A stretch of DNA of 64,000 bases from Qipengyuania algicida (GCF_009828025.1 NZ_WTYA01000011.1:24677-88676); one strand, 5' to 3'; counted from the first letter of the stretch, positions 35,262 through 44,393 are shown. Notes: generated from the letters alone by a model not told the origin. Translations and numbers: made by a program.

Positions 35262-36565
35262 ACCTGCTCCAGCGCCTGCTCGAAGTCGGCGATCAGGTCG
35301 TCGGCATCCTCGATCCCGATGCTGATCCGCACCAGATTGTCCGAAATGCCCAGTTCCCCGCGGCGGCCTTCGGGCACGGAGAGGTGGGTCATGCTTGCCG
35401 GGTGGCTCGCAAGCGTCTCTGTTCCGCCCAGGCTTACCGCAAGCTTGGCGATCTTGAGGCTATCGAGGAAGCGGAAGCATTCCGCCTCGCCGCCCTTCAG
35501 CAGCAATGAGAAGGTCGAACCTGCACCAAGGCAATGCCGGTCATAAATGTCCTGCTGGCGTGCATCCTTGATCATGCCAAGGTAGCCGAGGCCTTCAACC
35601 TTGGGATGCTTGGACAGGTAATCGCACACTTTGGCGGCGTTCTCGCCCGCGCGCTGCATCCGCAGCTCCACGGTTTCCAATGAACGCATCAGCATCCATG
35701 CGGTGTTGGGATCGCAGATACCGCCCATGGTATTGCGAAGCGCCCGCACCGGGTCCATCCACTTCTTTGCCCCGGCAATGCTGCCCGCCACGAGGTCCGA
35801 GTGACCGCCGACGTATTTGGTCAGCGAATAGACCACGATGTCCGCGCCCTGATCGAGCGGGCGCTGCCAAAGCGGGCCGAGGAAAGTGTTGTCGATCGCG
35901 ATCGGGCAGTCGAGACCGGCTGCGTCGCGCGCATCGCGTACCGCCTCGACGTCGACCAGCGCGTTGGTAGGATTGCCCGGACTTTCGAGATAGACCATGC
36001 AGACCTTGCCGTCCTGATCGCTCGCCTGCTGCTTGGCCTTGGCCAGTATTTCGTCGAGCTTTTCACGGGTCGCACCGGCAGGAAAGTCGACATAGGTCAC
36101 GCCGAATTTCGCCAGAACCTTGGCGACGAAACCTTCCGATGCAGCGTAGAGCGGCCCGGAGTGGACGATCACATCGCCCTGGCTTGCATAGGCCAGCATC
36201 AGCACGCAGATCGCGGTCATTCCGCTGGAGAAACTCAGCGCATCTTCCGCGCCGTCCCAGATCGACAGGCGATCCTCGAGGATTTCCTGATTGGGTGCGT
36301 TGAAGCGCGAATAGACGAGGCCATCGGCGCCGCCGGGGCGCTTGCCCGTGATGCCTTCGAAATGGCGCTTGCCGTCCGCCGCGCTGGGGAAGGCGAAAGT
36401 GCTTGTGAGGAAGATCGGCGGCTTGAGGCTGCCTTCCGACAGAACCGGATCATAGCCGTGACCCATCATCAGAGTGGCTGGCTTCAACTCGCGTCCGCCG
36501 ATGGTCTTGGGCTCGGCATGGGGTGTCTTGCGGGGAGTGGTGGGATCGATTTCGTGAGCGGCCAT
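35258..36565 (-). CDS. Cystathionine gamma-synthase family PLP enzyme
   Basis: A 435-residue trans-sulfuration PLP enzyme. The PLP Lys lies in VVYSLTKYVGGHSD, and the phosphate/PLP-ring contacts in SSGMTAI and YLESPGNPTN. It could be cystathionine gamma-synthase, O-acetylhomoserine sulfhydrylase or a gamma-lyase; sequence alone does not decide. The ATG at 36565 is preceded by AGGAAGG at 36577-36583, 11 bases away, which is the site predicted to be hidden in a pseudoknot. The RimK-like gene is coupled downstream. Confidence 0.88.
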   Translation of the reverse strand: MAAHEIDPTTPRKTPHAEPKTIGGRELKPATLMMGHGYDPVLSEGSLKPPIFLTSTFAFPSAADGKRHFEGITGKRPGGADGLVYSRFNAPNQEILEDRLSIWDGAEDALSFSSGMTAICVLMLAYASQGDVIVHSGPLYAASEGFVAKVLAKFGVTYVDFPAGATREKLDEILAKAKQQASDQDGKVCMVYLESPGNPTNALVDVEAVRDARDAAGLDCPIAIDNTFLGPLWQRPLDQGADIVVYSLTKYVGGHSDLVAGSIAGAKKWMDPVRALRNTMGGICDPNTAWMLMRSLETVELRMQRAGENAAKVCDYLSKHPKVEGLGYLGMIKDARQQDIYDRHCLGAGSTFSLLLKGGEAECFRFLDSLKIAKLAVSLGGTETLASHPASMTHLSVPEGRRGELGISDNLVRISIGIEDADDLIADFEQALEQV

Positions 36566-36576
36566 GGCGGCTGCAT

Positions 36577-36612
36577 CCTTCCTGTGAACAACGCCCCCAG
36601 GAAGGCGGGGGC
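36577..36612 (-). promoter_or_regulatory. Candidate Shine-Dalgarno-sequestering pseudoknot
   Basis: On the minus strand, 36612-36607 (GCCCCC) pairs with 36598-36593 (GGGGGC) to form a 6-bp all-GC stem. The loop 36605-36599 (CCTTCCT) is exactly complementary, 7 bp, to the ribosome site AGGAAGG at 36583-36577. This gives an H-type pseudoknot with loop 1 of 1 base, no base between the stems and loop 3 of 9 bases, close to ideal geometry. Folding would block translation of the cystathionine gamma-synthase family gene. It does not match the SAM-II or preQ1 consensus as I recall it. Confidence 0.6.
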
Positions 36613-36690
36613 TGGTCTGGCGGGGCCGGGGCACCCGTTCCTAACCTCCGCAGGAACGCTTCTCCGCCGGGCAGCGCGATTACAGCCGCG
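36613..36690 (-). other. 5' leader of the cystathionine gamma-synthase family gene
   Basis: Expected untranslated leader between the promoter and the pseudoknot. It contains a second hairpin, a 6-bp stem 36657-36652 with 36642-36637 and a 9-base loop. No open frame of note is seen. The rest is GC-rich and may fold further. Confidence 0.45.
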
Positions 36691-36717
36691 AATATATCCG
36701 GCGCGCGTTGGATTCAA
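36691..36717 (-). promoter_or_regulatory. Possible sigma-70 promoter
   Basis: On the minus strand TTGAAT (36717-36712) and TATATT (36696-36691) are spaced 15 bases apart, a little short but within tolerated range. It is placed about 125 bases before the start codon of the cystathionine gamma-synthase family gene, leaving room for the structured leader. Confidence 0.4.
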
Positions 36718-36872
36718 GCATGCGCGATCCGACAACATGGAACACATGGAACACAGTCCTGGCCAGAAAAAACCGCCCGGTCGCGAACGGCCCGGATTCG
36801 AGAGGGTCGGGAGCACAAGGCACAGGAGCATGTTGTCGCGCTAGGCCGGATAGTGCGGGTAGGAAACGACGG

Positions 36873-38282
36873 TCAGCTTACTGAATGGATCGCCCAGACC
36901 ACACCTACCAGCAGGAATGCACCTACAATATCGAGTCCGATTCCGGCGCGCACCATGCGCGACACTTTGATGCGCCCGGTGGAATAGGCAATTGCGTTTG
37001 GCCCGGTCCCGGCGGGCAGCATGAAGCCCCAGCTTGACGCGAGCGCGGCAGGCATCGCCAGCAGCAGCGGATCGATCCTGAGCGCAACGGCAAGGCTGGC
37101 AATTACTGGCACCACCGCGCTGGCTGTGGCGACATTGCTTGCGAATTCGGTGATGACGATAATCATCGCCACCACGGCTAGCGCCAGCACCACGAGGGGC
37201 AGGTTGGCGAGCGGCAGGAGAATCTGTCCCAACCAATCGGCAAGGCCGCTGCTTTGCATACCTGCTGCCAGAGCCAGACCACCGCCGAACATCATGATGA
37301 TCCCCCAGGGCGCACGATCGGCTTCTTCCCACACCAGCATCGGCCGTCCAGTGCCGTCGGGCAGCAGAAACAGCGCGATCCCCGCAGCGATGGCAATGGT
37401 GCCATCGGTCAGAGATCCTGCCGGTAGCAGCGGAGCCAGCAGCGGCTGCGCCATCCATGCGAGAAAGGTAATCGCTATCAGCGGCACCAGCCTCCGCTCG
37501 GGCACGTTCCACTCGGCATGGGTGTCGATGGCCTTGCGGGCTGCCGCTAAGTCGAACGGGTGAGCTGCAACCTGCTGGACCCGCGCCACGATCAGTGCGG
37601 CGAGTGGTACGCCAAGGATCACAACCGGCAGTCCGTAAAGCGCCCATTGCGCGAAAGTCACCCGATCACCGGTGAGCTTTTCAAGGATTCCCACCGCAAT
37701 CGCATTGGTAGGTGTACCGACCAGAGTGCCGAGCCCGCCAATGCTGGCGGCAAAAGCGATTCCCATCGGCAGTGCAGCGGCCAGCCCACGTTGGTCGTCG
37801 TCGCCCGATCCGCCGCCGCGCAGCACCGCCAGCGCCATAGGCATCATGATCAGTGCGGTCGAAGTGTTGGAGATCAGCATCGACAGGATCGCGGCGGTGA
37901 CCATGAAGGCGAACAGCACACCGCTTTGCCCGGTGTTGGTGCCCACAGTGCGCAGAAGTCCGACAGCCAGCCGCCGATGCAGGCCGGTGCGCTCGATCGC
38001 CAAGGCGATGAAGGCCCCCCCCAGGATCAGGAACAGGATTGGCGAATAATAGGCACTGGCCGTCGCTTTGGCGTCCATCACACCAGCGAAAGGCAAGGCC
38101 AGAAAGGGCATTAGCGCGGTAGCGGTAAGCGGCAATGCCTCGGTCATCCACCATGCCGCCATCAACACGACCAATCCGGCGGTGACCATGCCGCCGCGTG
38201 GCAAACCCTGCGGTAAGGGCAGAAAAACACTCGCAAGCAAGGCGATAATGCCCACGATCAGCCCGATCCGTCTTGCGTTCAT
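36873..38282 (-). CDS. SLC13/DASS family divalent anion:sodium symporter
   Basis: A 469-residue inner-membrane protein with about 11-12 helices and two re-entrant regions. The signature segments SNTSTALIMMPMAL and EFASNVATASAVVPVIASL are the sodium/anion binding SNT and S-N-V type motifs of SLC13 carriers. It should import dicarboxylates or sulfate with sodium. ATG 38282 is preferred to a TTG at 38294. It is preceded by the CDF gene on the same strand with a 72-base gap. Confidence 0.9.
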   Translation of the reverse strand: MNARRIGLIVGIIALLASVFLPLPQGLPRGGMVTAGLVVLMAAWWMTEALPLTATALMPFLALPFAGVMDAKATASAYYSPILFLILGGAFIALAIERTGLHRRLAVGLLRTVGTNTGQSGVLFAFMVTAAILSMLISNTSTALIMMPMALAVLRGGGSGDDDQRGLAAALPMGIAFAASIGGLGTLVGTPTNAIAVGILEKLTGDRVTFAQWALYGLPVVILGVPLAALIVARVQQVAAHPFDLAAARKAIDTHAEWNVPERRLVPLIAITFLAWMAQPLLAPLLPAGSLTDGTIAIAAGIALFLLPDGTGRPMLVWEEADRAPWGIIMMFGGGLALAAGMQSSGLADWLGQILLPLANLPLVVLALAVVAMIIVITEFASNVATASAVVPVIASLAVALRIDPLLLAMPAALASSWGFMLPAGTGPNAIAYSTGRIKVSRMVRAGIGLDIVGAFLLVGVVWAIHSVS

Positions 38283-38354
38283 GACTCTGTGCAAGCCTCC
38301 CCCAAGCCTGTCCCTGTGCCCGTGCTAGCAAGCAAAGCGGCTTGCGGTAAAGCT

Positions 38355-39296
38355 TCAGCCTGCTGCAGGGTCAGGCGCCCCGCCGCCCACCGGGCGAAGA
38401 TAGATGCGGTCGATGGTCGGGAAGGTGGCTCGCAGCCGGGTTTCGAGCGAGCCGATCAACCGTTCCATCTCAACGACCCGCAAGTTGTTGGCGTAATTGA
38501 CATCGACGATCACCACCACGTGCCGCGGGGCGAGATGGATTGTCATCACATCTTCTACCGCAACCACACCCTGAGCGGTTATGACCTCACTGCGAATAGC
38601 TTTGACCACTTTGGGATCCGCGCTCTCGCCGATCAGCAGACCCTTCGCTTCGCGCAGCAGCGTGATCGCTACGAAAGCGAGTAGGGCGGCAATGCCAAGC
38701 GAGGCGATGCCGTCCCAGACCGCATTGCCTGTCGCCAATTCCAGGCCAATACCGAGCGCGGCCACCAGCACGCCCGATACCGCCGCCGAATCTTCCAGCA
38801 GAACGACCAGTGTGGTGGTGTCCTTAGTATCCCGGATGCCTTGCCAGAAACTGTCGCCCGCGTTGCGCTGTGCGTTGAACGAGCGATAGGCGGCGCGCAG
38901 AGACCAGCCTTCCAGAGCAAAAGCGACAGCGAGCACTCCGAAGGCGATAATCGGCTGGCGCGTCGGTTCGGGGTGATTGATGTGGACCACGCCCTCGTAG
39001 GCGGAAAAGCCTGCCCCGAGGCCGAATATCAGCATGGCGACGACGACCGACCAGAAATAGAGCTCGCGCTGGTACCCCATCGGGTGCAGCGCGTCGGGTG
39101 GCTTCGCGGCGCGCTTCTCGCCGTACCAGAGCAGCAGCTGGTTGCAGCTGTCGATGAGCGAATGGACGCCCTCGGTCAGCATCGCCGAGCTGCCGGTCAT
39201 GGCAGCGGCGATCAGCTTGGCCGCGGCGATGCCGAGATTGGCAATCAGCGCACGCAGGATCACCCCTGTGCTTTCAGGCTTTGCGGTGTCGCTCAA
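38355..39296 (-). CDS. Cation diffusion facilitator family transporter
   Basis: A 313-residue CDF protein. Six helices are visible, with the metal-site motif SLIDSCNQLLLWYGEKR in helix 2 and the DSAAVSG motif in helix 5, then a cytoplasmic C-terminal domain. It should export a divalent metal by proton antiport. The only start that fits is TTG at 39296, which overlaps the TGA of the upstream lipoprotein gene (TTGA), so translation may depend on coupling. Metal specificity cannot be told. Confidence 0.9.
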   Translation of the reverse strand: MSDTAKPESTGVILRALIANLGIAAAKLIAAAMTGSSAMLTEGVHSLIDSCNQLLLWYGEKRAAKPPDALHPMGYQRELYFWSVVVAMLIFGLGAGFSAYEGVVHINHPEPTRQPIIAFGVLAVAFALEGWSLRAAYRSFNAQRNAGDSFWQGIRDTKDTTTLVVLLEDSAAVSGVLVAALGIGLELATGNAVWDGIASLGIAALLAFVAITLLREAKGLLIGESADPKVVKAIRSEVITAQGVVAVEDVMTIHLAPRHVVVIVDVNYANNLRVVEMERLIGSLETRLRATFPTIDRIYLRPVGGGAPDPAAG

Positions 39297-39934
39297 TGGG
39301 TCCAGTCGAGTTTGAGTTGCTCGATATGCCAGTGCAATTGGTAGGGCGTGGCCCCAGGCACGTCATTGACGCGGCGGACGGTAATCGGCCCTTCGATCCG
39401 AACCGGGCGACCGCCCGTATCCTTGGCGGTAATGGTCGCCTGGCTGGTGTAGTAGGACGAGCCTGCCGCGCCTTCCATCTGCCCGCCCGGTACAGCCACG
39501 CTGATGTGATCGAGTCCGGTGAAAATCTTGTTGAAATCAGCCTTGCTCATACGCTGTTTCGCTGCTGGGTCGAGCATGTTCCAGGCCTGGTCGAATTCTT
39601 TCAGCTCGATCGCCCGAGCAAACGAGACCAGAACATTGCGCGCACCCTTGACCGTTCGCTCCGCTTCCGGTGTCAGCGGAGCGGGGGTCAGATCGGGATA
39701 GCCATCGTTGACGCCATCGGGGCTGGCGACCGGCGAGATCATGGGTACAATTTTCGAAGACGGAACTTCGGCGGTGTCGACACTCCCTGTCGAGCCCGCA
39801 GCCGCAGTGCTCGGGCTGGCGGTGGCAGAAGGGGTCGGGGTTGCGGTCTTTTGATGGCGCCCCGGTGCGCTGCACGAGCACACAGCCAAGGCGGTCGCAC
39901 CAGCGAACATCATTAGGATCGGGTGTCGAGTCAT
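39293..39934 (-). CDS. Hypothetical lipoprotein with a DUF4440-like C-terminal half
   Basis: A 213-residue predicted lipoprotein. Lipobox-like CSCS with Cys near residue 19-21 follows a hydrophobic core. A Thr/Ala/Ser-rich linker to about residue 85 leads into a folded part with NVLVSFARAIELKEFDQAWNML, a helix-loop pattern seen in cystatin-like/NTF2-like domains, and strands ending LHWHIEQLKLDW. The fold call is tentative. Its stop overlaps the CDF gene start. It lies 55 bases downstream of infC, past a hairpin. Confidence 0.6.
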   Translation of the reverse strand: MTRHPILMMFAGATALAVCSCSAPGRHQKTATPTPSATASPSTAAAGSTGSVDTAEVPSSKIVPMISPVASPDGVNDGYPDLTPAPLTPEAERTVKGARNVLVSFARAIELKEFDQAWNMLDPAAKQRMSKADFNKIFTGLDHISVAVPGGQMEGAAGSSYYTSQATITAKDTGGRPVRIEGPITVRRVNDVPGATPYQLHWHIEQLKLDWTH

Positions 39935-39944
39935 GCCCCCTAAA

Positions 39945-39972
39945 CCGGGGAAGCGCCTAGCGCGTTCCCCGG
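39945..39972 (-). terminator. Hairpin terminator after infC
   Basis: Inverted repeat CCGGGGAA with TTCCCCGG (39945-39952 and 39965-39972), extended inside by a bulged GCGC pairing. On the minus strand it is followed by TTTA. It separates infC from the lipoprotein gene. Confidence 0.55.
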
Positions 39973-39989
39973 ATCGGGATGATCGCGAC

Positions 39990-40532
39990 TTATTTGGGTG
40001 ACAGCACCATCAGCATCTGGCGCCCTTCGAGGCGCGGGAACGCTTCGACCTTGGCGACTTCTGCAACATCTTCCTGAACCCGCTTGAGCAAGTCCATTCC
40101 GAGTTGCTGGTGTGCCATCTCGCGTCCACGGAAGCGCAGGGTGACCTTCACCTTGTCGCCATTCTCGATGAACTTGTTCATGCTGCGCATCTTCACATCG
40201 TAATCGTGATCGTCGATGTTAGGACGCATCTTGATTTCCTTGATGTCCTGCGTCTTTTGTGTCTTGCGCGCCGCATTGGCCTTTTTCTGGGCTTCGTAGC
40301 GGTACTTGCCGACATCGAGGAACTTGCACACCGGCGGATCGGCATTGGGCGAAACTTCGACGAGGTTGAGGCCGAGATCGGCAGCCTGCTCGATTGCTTC
40401 GCGGGTGTACATCACGCCCAGATTTTCCCCCTCGTGATCGATCACGCGGACTTTGGGCGACTGGATGAATTGGTCGAAGCGCGGGCCGCTCTTGACTGGC
40501 GGCTGCAGCGAACGACGGGGTGGACGGGCTAT
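39990..40532 (-). CDS. infC: Translation initiation factor IF-3, ATA start
   Basis: A 180-residue IF-3. N-domain: [20 protein letters not shown] and [14 protein letters not shown]; linker [16 protein letters not shown]-domain: [15 protein letters not shown] and [16 protein letters not shown]. The only start that fits the domain and the ribosome site is ATA at 40532, 8 bases after AGGAG (40545-40541). Rare start codons at infC are known to allow IF-3 to limit its own synthesis. Upstream in-frame starts would add unrelated residues. Confidence 0.95.
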   Translation of the reverse strand: MARPPRRSLQPPVKSGPRFDQFIQSPKVRVIDHEGENLGVMYTREAIEQAADLGLNLVEVSPNADPPVCKFLDVGKYRYEAQKKANAARKTQKTQDIKEIKMRPNIDDHDYDVKMRSMNKFIENGDKVKVTLRFRGREMAHQQLGMDLLKRVQEDVAEVAKVEAFPRLEGRQMLMVLSPK

Positions 40533-40586
40533 GGGGCTTTCTCCTGTAGTTGATTTTCGTAGATTCAAAGCGAGCAGATAGGCATT

Positions 40587-40611
40587 GTTCCCCGTAAACG
40601 GAAGGGGGAAC
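40587..40611. terminator. Hairpin between pdeM and infC
   Basis: Inverted repeat GTTCCCC (40587-40593) with GGGGAAC (40605-40611). It lies 39 bases after the pdeM stop and 55 bases before the infC start. It may end pdeM transcription or be part of the infC leader; no strong T run helps to decide. Confidence 0.45.
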
Positions 40612-40649
40612 ACGCAATCAGGGGCACAAAAGGCGCTGGCTTGTGGCCT

Positions 40650-41342
40650 TCAGGCCGCGTCTCGCCAAAGCGGGAAGGTGGCAATACGTTGTCCGGTGGC
40701 GACCACCGCGTCGATGGCACGAGCTGGTTGCAACGCTTCGAGGATCGCGGGATCGGCAGCGTTCATACCGCCGGTAAAGGCGCCGAACGCAGGCAGAATC
40801 ATCCGTCCCCCGCGCTCGCCATCGCTCCCGATCACCCCGCAAGGCCGCTTGATCCGCCGTTTCTGGACCGACAGACTGAGCTTGGGATGGAAATGCCCCG
40901 ACAGTTCGGGCCGGGTTTCGCCAGGGCGGGCCTGGTGGCGCAGGATCATGCCGCCCAGTTCCAGTTCCTCCGCCAAAGTGCCGCCGCAGCGGGCTTCCAT
41001 TGTCGCATCGTGATTGCCAGTAATCCAGATCCAGTCGAAGGCCTTGGTCAGCGCCGCGAGCATTCCGCGCGCCTCGGGCTCCATCCGTTCGATACCGCGC
41101 GAATCGTGAAAATTGTCGCCCAGCGTAATGACCCGGCGAGCACCGGTAGCGCGCAGAGCAACGGCAAGGCGCTGGAGTGTTTCGCGGCTGTCATACGGGG
41201 GGATCATCTGCCCATGCTGCGCGAAATAGCTCGCCTTCTCGAGGTGGAGATCGGCCACCAGCAGGGCGTTCTCGTCCGGCCAGAACAGCGCGCCGCTCTG
41301 GGTGAGGTGCCATTGCCGGTTTGCGAACGAAAGGGGAACCAT
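40650..41342 (-). CDS. pdeM: PdeM-like metallophosphoesterase (ligase-associated family)
   Basis: A 230-residue calcineurin-like phosphoesterase. Metal ligands are visible in VADLHLEKASYF, LGDNFHDSRG, ITGNHD and SGHFHPK. The family is usually encoded beside an ATP-dependent DNA ligase and an Lhr-like helicase, the ligase-associated DNA repair set; none of these is next to it here. The ATG at 41342 has AAAGGGGAACC upstream. It is divergent from hemF, 46 bases away. Confidence 0.87.
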   Translation of the reverse strand: MVPLSFANRQWHLTQSGALFWPDENALLVADLHLEKASYFAQHGQMIPPYDSRETLQRLAVALRATGARRVITLGDNFHDSRGIERMEPEARGMLAALTKAFDWIWITGNHDATMEARCGGTLAEELELGGMILRHQARPGETRPELSGHFHPKLSLSVQKRRIKRPCGVIGSDGERGGRMILPAFGAFTGGMNAADPAILEALQPARAIDAVVATGQRIATFPLWRDAA

Positions 41343-41388
41343 GCCTATGCTCTTGCCGTAGCCGACCGCGCTTGGCAAGGGGAATGAC

Positions 41389-42246
41389 ATGACCGGACGG
41401 AGCAAGAAGACCGAACAGGCGCAACAGTGGTTCGAGGCTTTGCGCGACCGTATTTGCGCCGCATTCGAGGCAATCGAGCATGAGGCAGGTTCGGATGCGC
41501 GCTTCAACTACACGCCATGGTCGCGCGAGGAGCAGGGCAACGACAATCCCGGTGGCGGCACGCGCGGGCTGATGAAGGGCCATGTGTTCGAGAAGGTCGG
41601 GGTCAACGTATCCACCGTCCATGGCAATTTCGCTCCCGATTTCGCCGCCTCGATCAACGGTGCAAGTGCCGAGAATCCGGGATTTACCGCCACGGGGATC
41701 AGCCTTGTTGCGCATATGGCCAACCCGCATGTCCCGGCAGTCCACATGAACACGCGCTTCCTGGTGACGGGCAAGGCGTGGTTCGGTGGCGGGGCGGATC
41801 TCAACCCGCCGATCCCCTATGCCGAGGACACCGAGCAATTCCACGCGCGCTTGCGCGCTGCCTGCGCCGCGCACAACCCGACCTATTACGAACGCTTCAG
41901 CAAATGGGCGGAGGAGTATTTCTACATCCCCCATCGCGGCGTACATCGCGGGGTCGGGGGCATCTTCTACGATCACCTCGAATGCCCCGATGAAGCTGCT
42001 TTCGAGCGCAATTTCGCCTTCACCCGCGATGTGGGAGAAGCATTCCTCGACGCGTTTCCCGCAATCGTGCGCCGCCGGATGAACGCGGAGTGGTCCCAGG
42101 CTGACAAGCGCGAGCAGCTTGAATGGCGCGGTCGATATGCCGAATTCAACCTGGTCTACGACCGCGGCACGCTGTTTGGTCTGAAGACCGGCGGGAACGT
42201 CGATGCCATTCTCATGAGCTTACCGCCCGAGGCAGCATGGGACTAA
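41389..42246 (+). CDS. hemF: Oxygen-dependent coproporphyrinogen III oxidase
   Basis: A 285-residue HemF. Typical segments are WSREEQGNDNPGGGTRGLMKG, the metal/substrate His region VHMNTRFL and GGGADLNPPIPY, and FNLVYDRGTLFGLKTGGN near the end. It oxidatively decarboxylates coproporphyrinogen III to protoporphyrinogen IX with O2 in haem synthesis. GGGGAATGAC precedes the ATG. Confidence 0.97.
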   Translation: MTGRSKKTEQAQQWFEALRDRICAAFEAIEHEAGSDARFNYTPWSREEQGNDNPGGGTRGLMKGHVFEKVGVNVSTVHGNFAPDFAASINGASAENPGFTATGISLVAHMANPHVPAVHMNTRFLVTGKAWFGGGADLNPPIPYAEDTEQFHARLRAACAAHNPTYYERFSKWAEEYFYIPHRGVHRGVGGIFYDHLECPDEAAFERNFAFTRDVGEAFLDAFPAIVRRRMNAEWSQADKREQLEWRGRYAEFNLVYDRGTLFGLKTGGNVDAILMSLPPEAAWD

Positions 42247-42308
42247 TCGACGTGAGGGCGCTTTTTGCGTTGCAATAGGGCGCATTGGGCAACACATTCA
42301 CAGCCGCG

Positions 42309-44393
42309 ATGCTGAGGCAATATGAACTGGTTGAGCGGGTCAAGGAATACGACCCGGACGCCGACGAGGCGATGCTCAACCGTGCCTACGTCTATACCGT
42401 CCAGAAACACGGCACGCAGACCCGTGCCAGCGGAGACCCCTATTTCAGCCACCCGGTAGAGGTGGCGGGGCTGATGACCGATCTGAAACTGGATCAGGAG
42501 ACCATCGCCACCGCGCTGCTCCACGACACGGTCGAGGATACGCTGGCGACGATCGAGGATATCGAAAGCATTTTCGGCACCGATGTCGCGCGATTGGTCG
42601 ATGGGGTGACCAAGCTGTCCAAGATCGAGCAGATGCCCGAGGACGAGCGCGCGGCGGAGAATTTGCGCAAGTTCCTGCTCGCAATGAGCGAGGATATCCG
42701 CGTGCTGCTGGTCAAGCTTGGCGACCGTTTGCACAATATGCGCACGCTGCATTTCATCAAATCGCTCGAAAAGCGCCAGCGTATCGCACGCGAGACGATG
42801 GAGATTTACGCACCGCTGGCCGAGCGCGTCGGCATGTACGAATATATGCGCGAGATGCAGCTGCTCGCCTTCGAACAGATCGAGCCCGATGCTTTTCGCA
42901 CGATCACCAAGCGGCTCGAGCAATTGCGCGCGCAGGATGGTGGGCAGGTCGATGCGATCGCGCTTGCGATCAAGCAGGCACTGGCCGAGGCGGGTTTGAA
43001 GGTAGAGGTGTCGGGTCGCGAAAAGCATCCCTATTCGATCTGGCGCAAGATGGCCGAACGGCATGTCAGCTTTGAACAGGTGACCGACATCATGGCGTTC
43101 CGCGTCATCACCGAGAACGAGGCCGATTGCTACCGTGCGATGGGCGTGCTCCACACGACATGGCAATTCCTGCCGGGCCGGTTCAAGGACTATATCTCGA
43201 CGCCCAAGACCAACGGCTATCGCTCGCTCCACACTGCGTTGATGTATGAGAATTCGATGCGCGTCGAAGTGCAGATACGCACCCGCGAAATGCATCGGCT
43301 CAACGAATTCGGCTATGCCGCGCATTGGGCCTACAAGCAGGGTGACAAGCCCGATGGTCAGGTCGGCTGGTTGCGCGATCTGATCGAGATCGTCGACACC
43401 AGCCACGATGCCGAGGAACTGCTCGAACATACGCGGCTCGCCATTTATCAGGATCGGATTTTCGCCTTTACCCCCAAGGGCGCGCTGTTCCAGCTGCCCA
43501 AGGGGGCAACCCCGGTCGATTTCGCCTTTGCCGTGCACACCGATCTCGGCGCGCAAACGGTGGGGGCGAAGATCAACGGGCGTCACGTGCCGTTGCGCAC
43601 ACCGCTCGCCAATGGCGATGTGGTGGAGATCATCAAGGGTTCCGATGCCGAGCCGCAATTGTCGTGGCTGGGCTACGTCGTGACCGGTAAGGCGCGTGCT
43701 GCGATCCGCCGCGCGGTTCGCCTCAAGGAACGCGCGGAAGTTGCCGACATGGGTAAGAAGCTGTTCGACGAGATCGTCACGCGCGTGCCCGCCAAAGTGG
43801 GCAAGAAGGCACTCGGTGCAGCGCTCGAGCGGCTGGATATGGAAGAGGAGGAAGACCTCTATTACGCGATCGGCGCGGCCAAGATTGAGGATCGCGAGGT
43901 GATGGAAGCGCTGGTGCCGGGCTGCACCGCGGACATTCCCGAGGTGCCCGACTGGAGCCAGAGCACGCTTTCGATCCGCGGATTGACGCCGGGCGTCGGC
44001 TATACGCTCGCCACGTGCTGCCACCCGGTGCCGGGCGACCGTATCGTCGGTACTCGCCGGTCAGGCGAGCGGGTCGAGGTGCACACCATCGATTGCCACG
44101 AGCTCGCCAGCGGGATCGATGCCGACTGGATCGACCTCAACTGGGGCAAGCGTGCTGCGGGTGCGGTCGGGCGGCTCCGGGTCACGCTCTACGACAGGCC
44201 CGGCACGTTAGCGGAAATGGCCAGCATCTTCGCCCAAAACCTGTGCAATGTGAAAAGCCTCGAGCAGACCCAGCTCGACAATCCCTTTACCACTTATGAG
44301 ATCGATCTCGACGTGCAGGACGTGACCCACCTCAACCGTATCCTGAGCGCATTGCGGGCCAGCGATGCGGTCGCGCAGGCGGAGCGCATCTGA
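42309..44393 (+). CDS. rel: Bifunctional (p)ppGpp synthetase/hydrolase Rel
   Basis: A 694-residue RelA/SpoT homologue. N-terminal HD hydrolase domain (FSHPVEVAGL, LLHDTVEDT intact, so hydrolase is probably active); synthetase domain (RFKDYISTPKTNGYRSLHT); TGS domain (FTPKGALFQLPKGATPVDFA); zinc-finger-like CCHPVPGD; and a C-terminal ACT domain (VTLYDRPGTLAEMASIF). It is the single Rel type usual in alphaproteobacteria. ATG 42309 fits the family N-terminus; TTG 42285 does not. The VOC gene is coupled by TGATG. Confidence 0.96.
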   Translation: MLRQYELVERVKEYDPDADEAMLNRAYVYTVQKHGTQTRASGDPYFSHPVEVAGLMTDLKLDQETIATALLHDTVEDTLATIEDIESIFGTDVARLVDGVTKLSKIEQMPEDERAAENLRKFLLAMSEDIRVLLVKLGDRLHNMRTLHFIKSLEKRQRIARETMEIYAPLAERVGMYEYMREMQLLAFEQIEPDAFRTITKRLEQLRAQDGGQVDAIALAIKQALAEAGLKVEVSGREKHPYSIWRKMAERHVSFEQVTDIMAFRVITENEADCYRAMGVLHTTWQFLPGRFKDYISTPKTNGYRSLHTALMYENSMRVEVQIRTREMHRLNEFGYAAHWAYKQGDKPDGQVGWLRDLIEIVDTSHDAEELLEHTRLAIYQDRIFAFTPKGALFQLPKGATPVDFAFAVHTDLGAQTVGAKINGRHVPLRTPLANGDVVEIIKGSDAEPQLSWLGYVVTGKARAAIRRAVRLKERAEVADMGKKLFDEIVTRVPAKVGKKALGAALERLDMEEEEDLYYAIGAAKIEDREVMEALVPGCTADIPEVPDWSQSTLSIRGLTPGVGYTLATCCHPVPGDRIVGTRRSGERVEVHTIDCHELASGIDADWIDLNWGKRAAGAVGRLRVTLYDRPGTLAEMASIFAQNLCNVKSLEQTQLDNPFTTYEIDLDVQDVTHLNRILSALRASDAVAQAERI

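Noticed and set aside
36570..36690. SRP RNA or SAM-II riboswitch in the leader of the cystathionine gamma-synthase family gene
   Set aside because: A GGAAGGA-GCAGCC string recalls the SRP RNA loop, but the symmetric internal loops and GGTCAGG are absent; the SAM-II core is also absent as I recall it.
42243..44024. A 593-codon minus-strand frame opposite rel
   Set aside because: Antisense shadow; rel has four clear domains on the plus strand.
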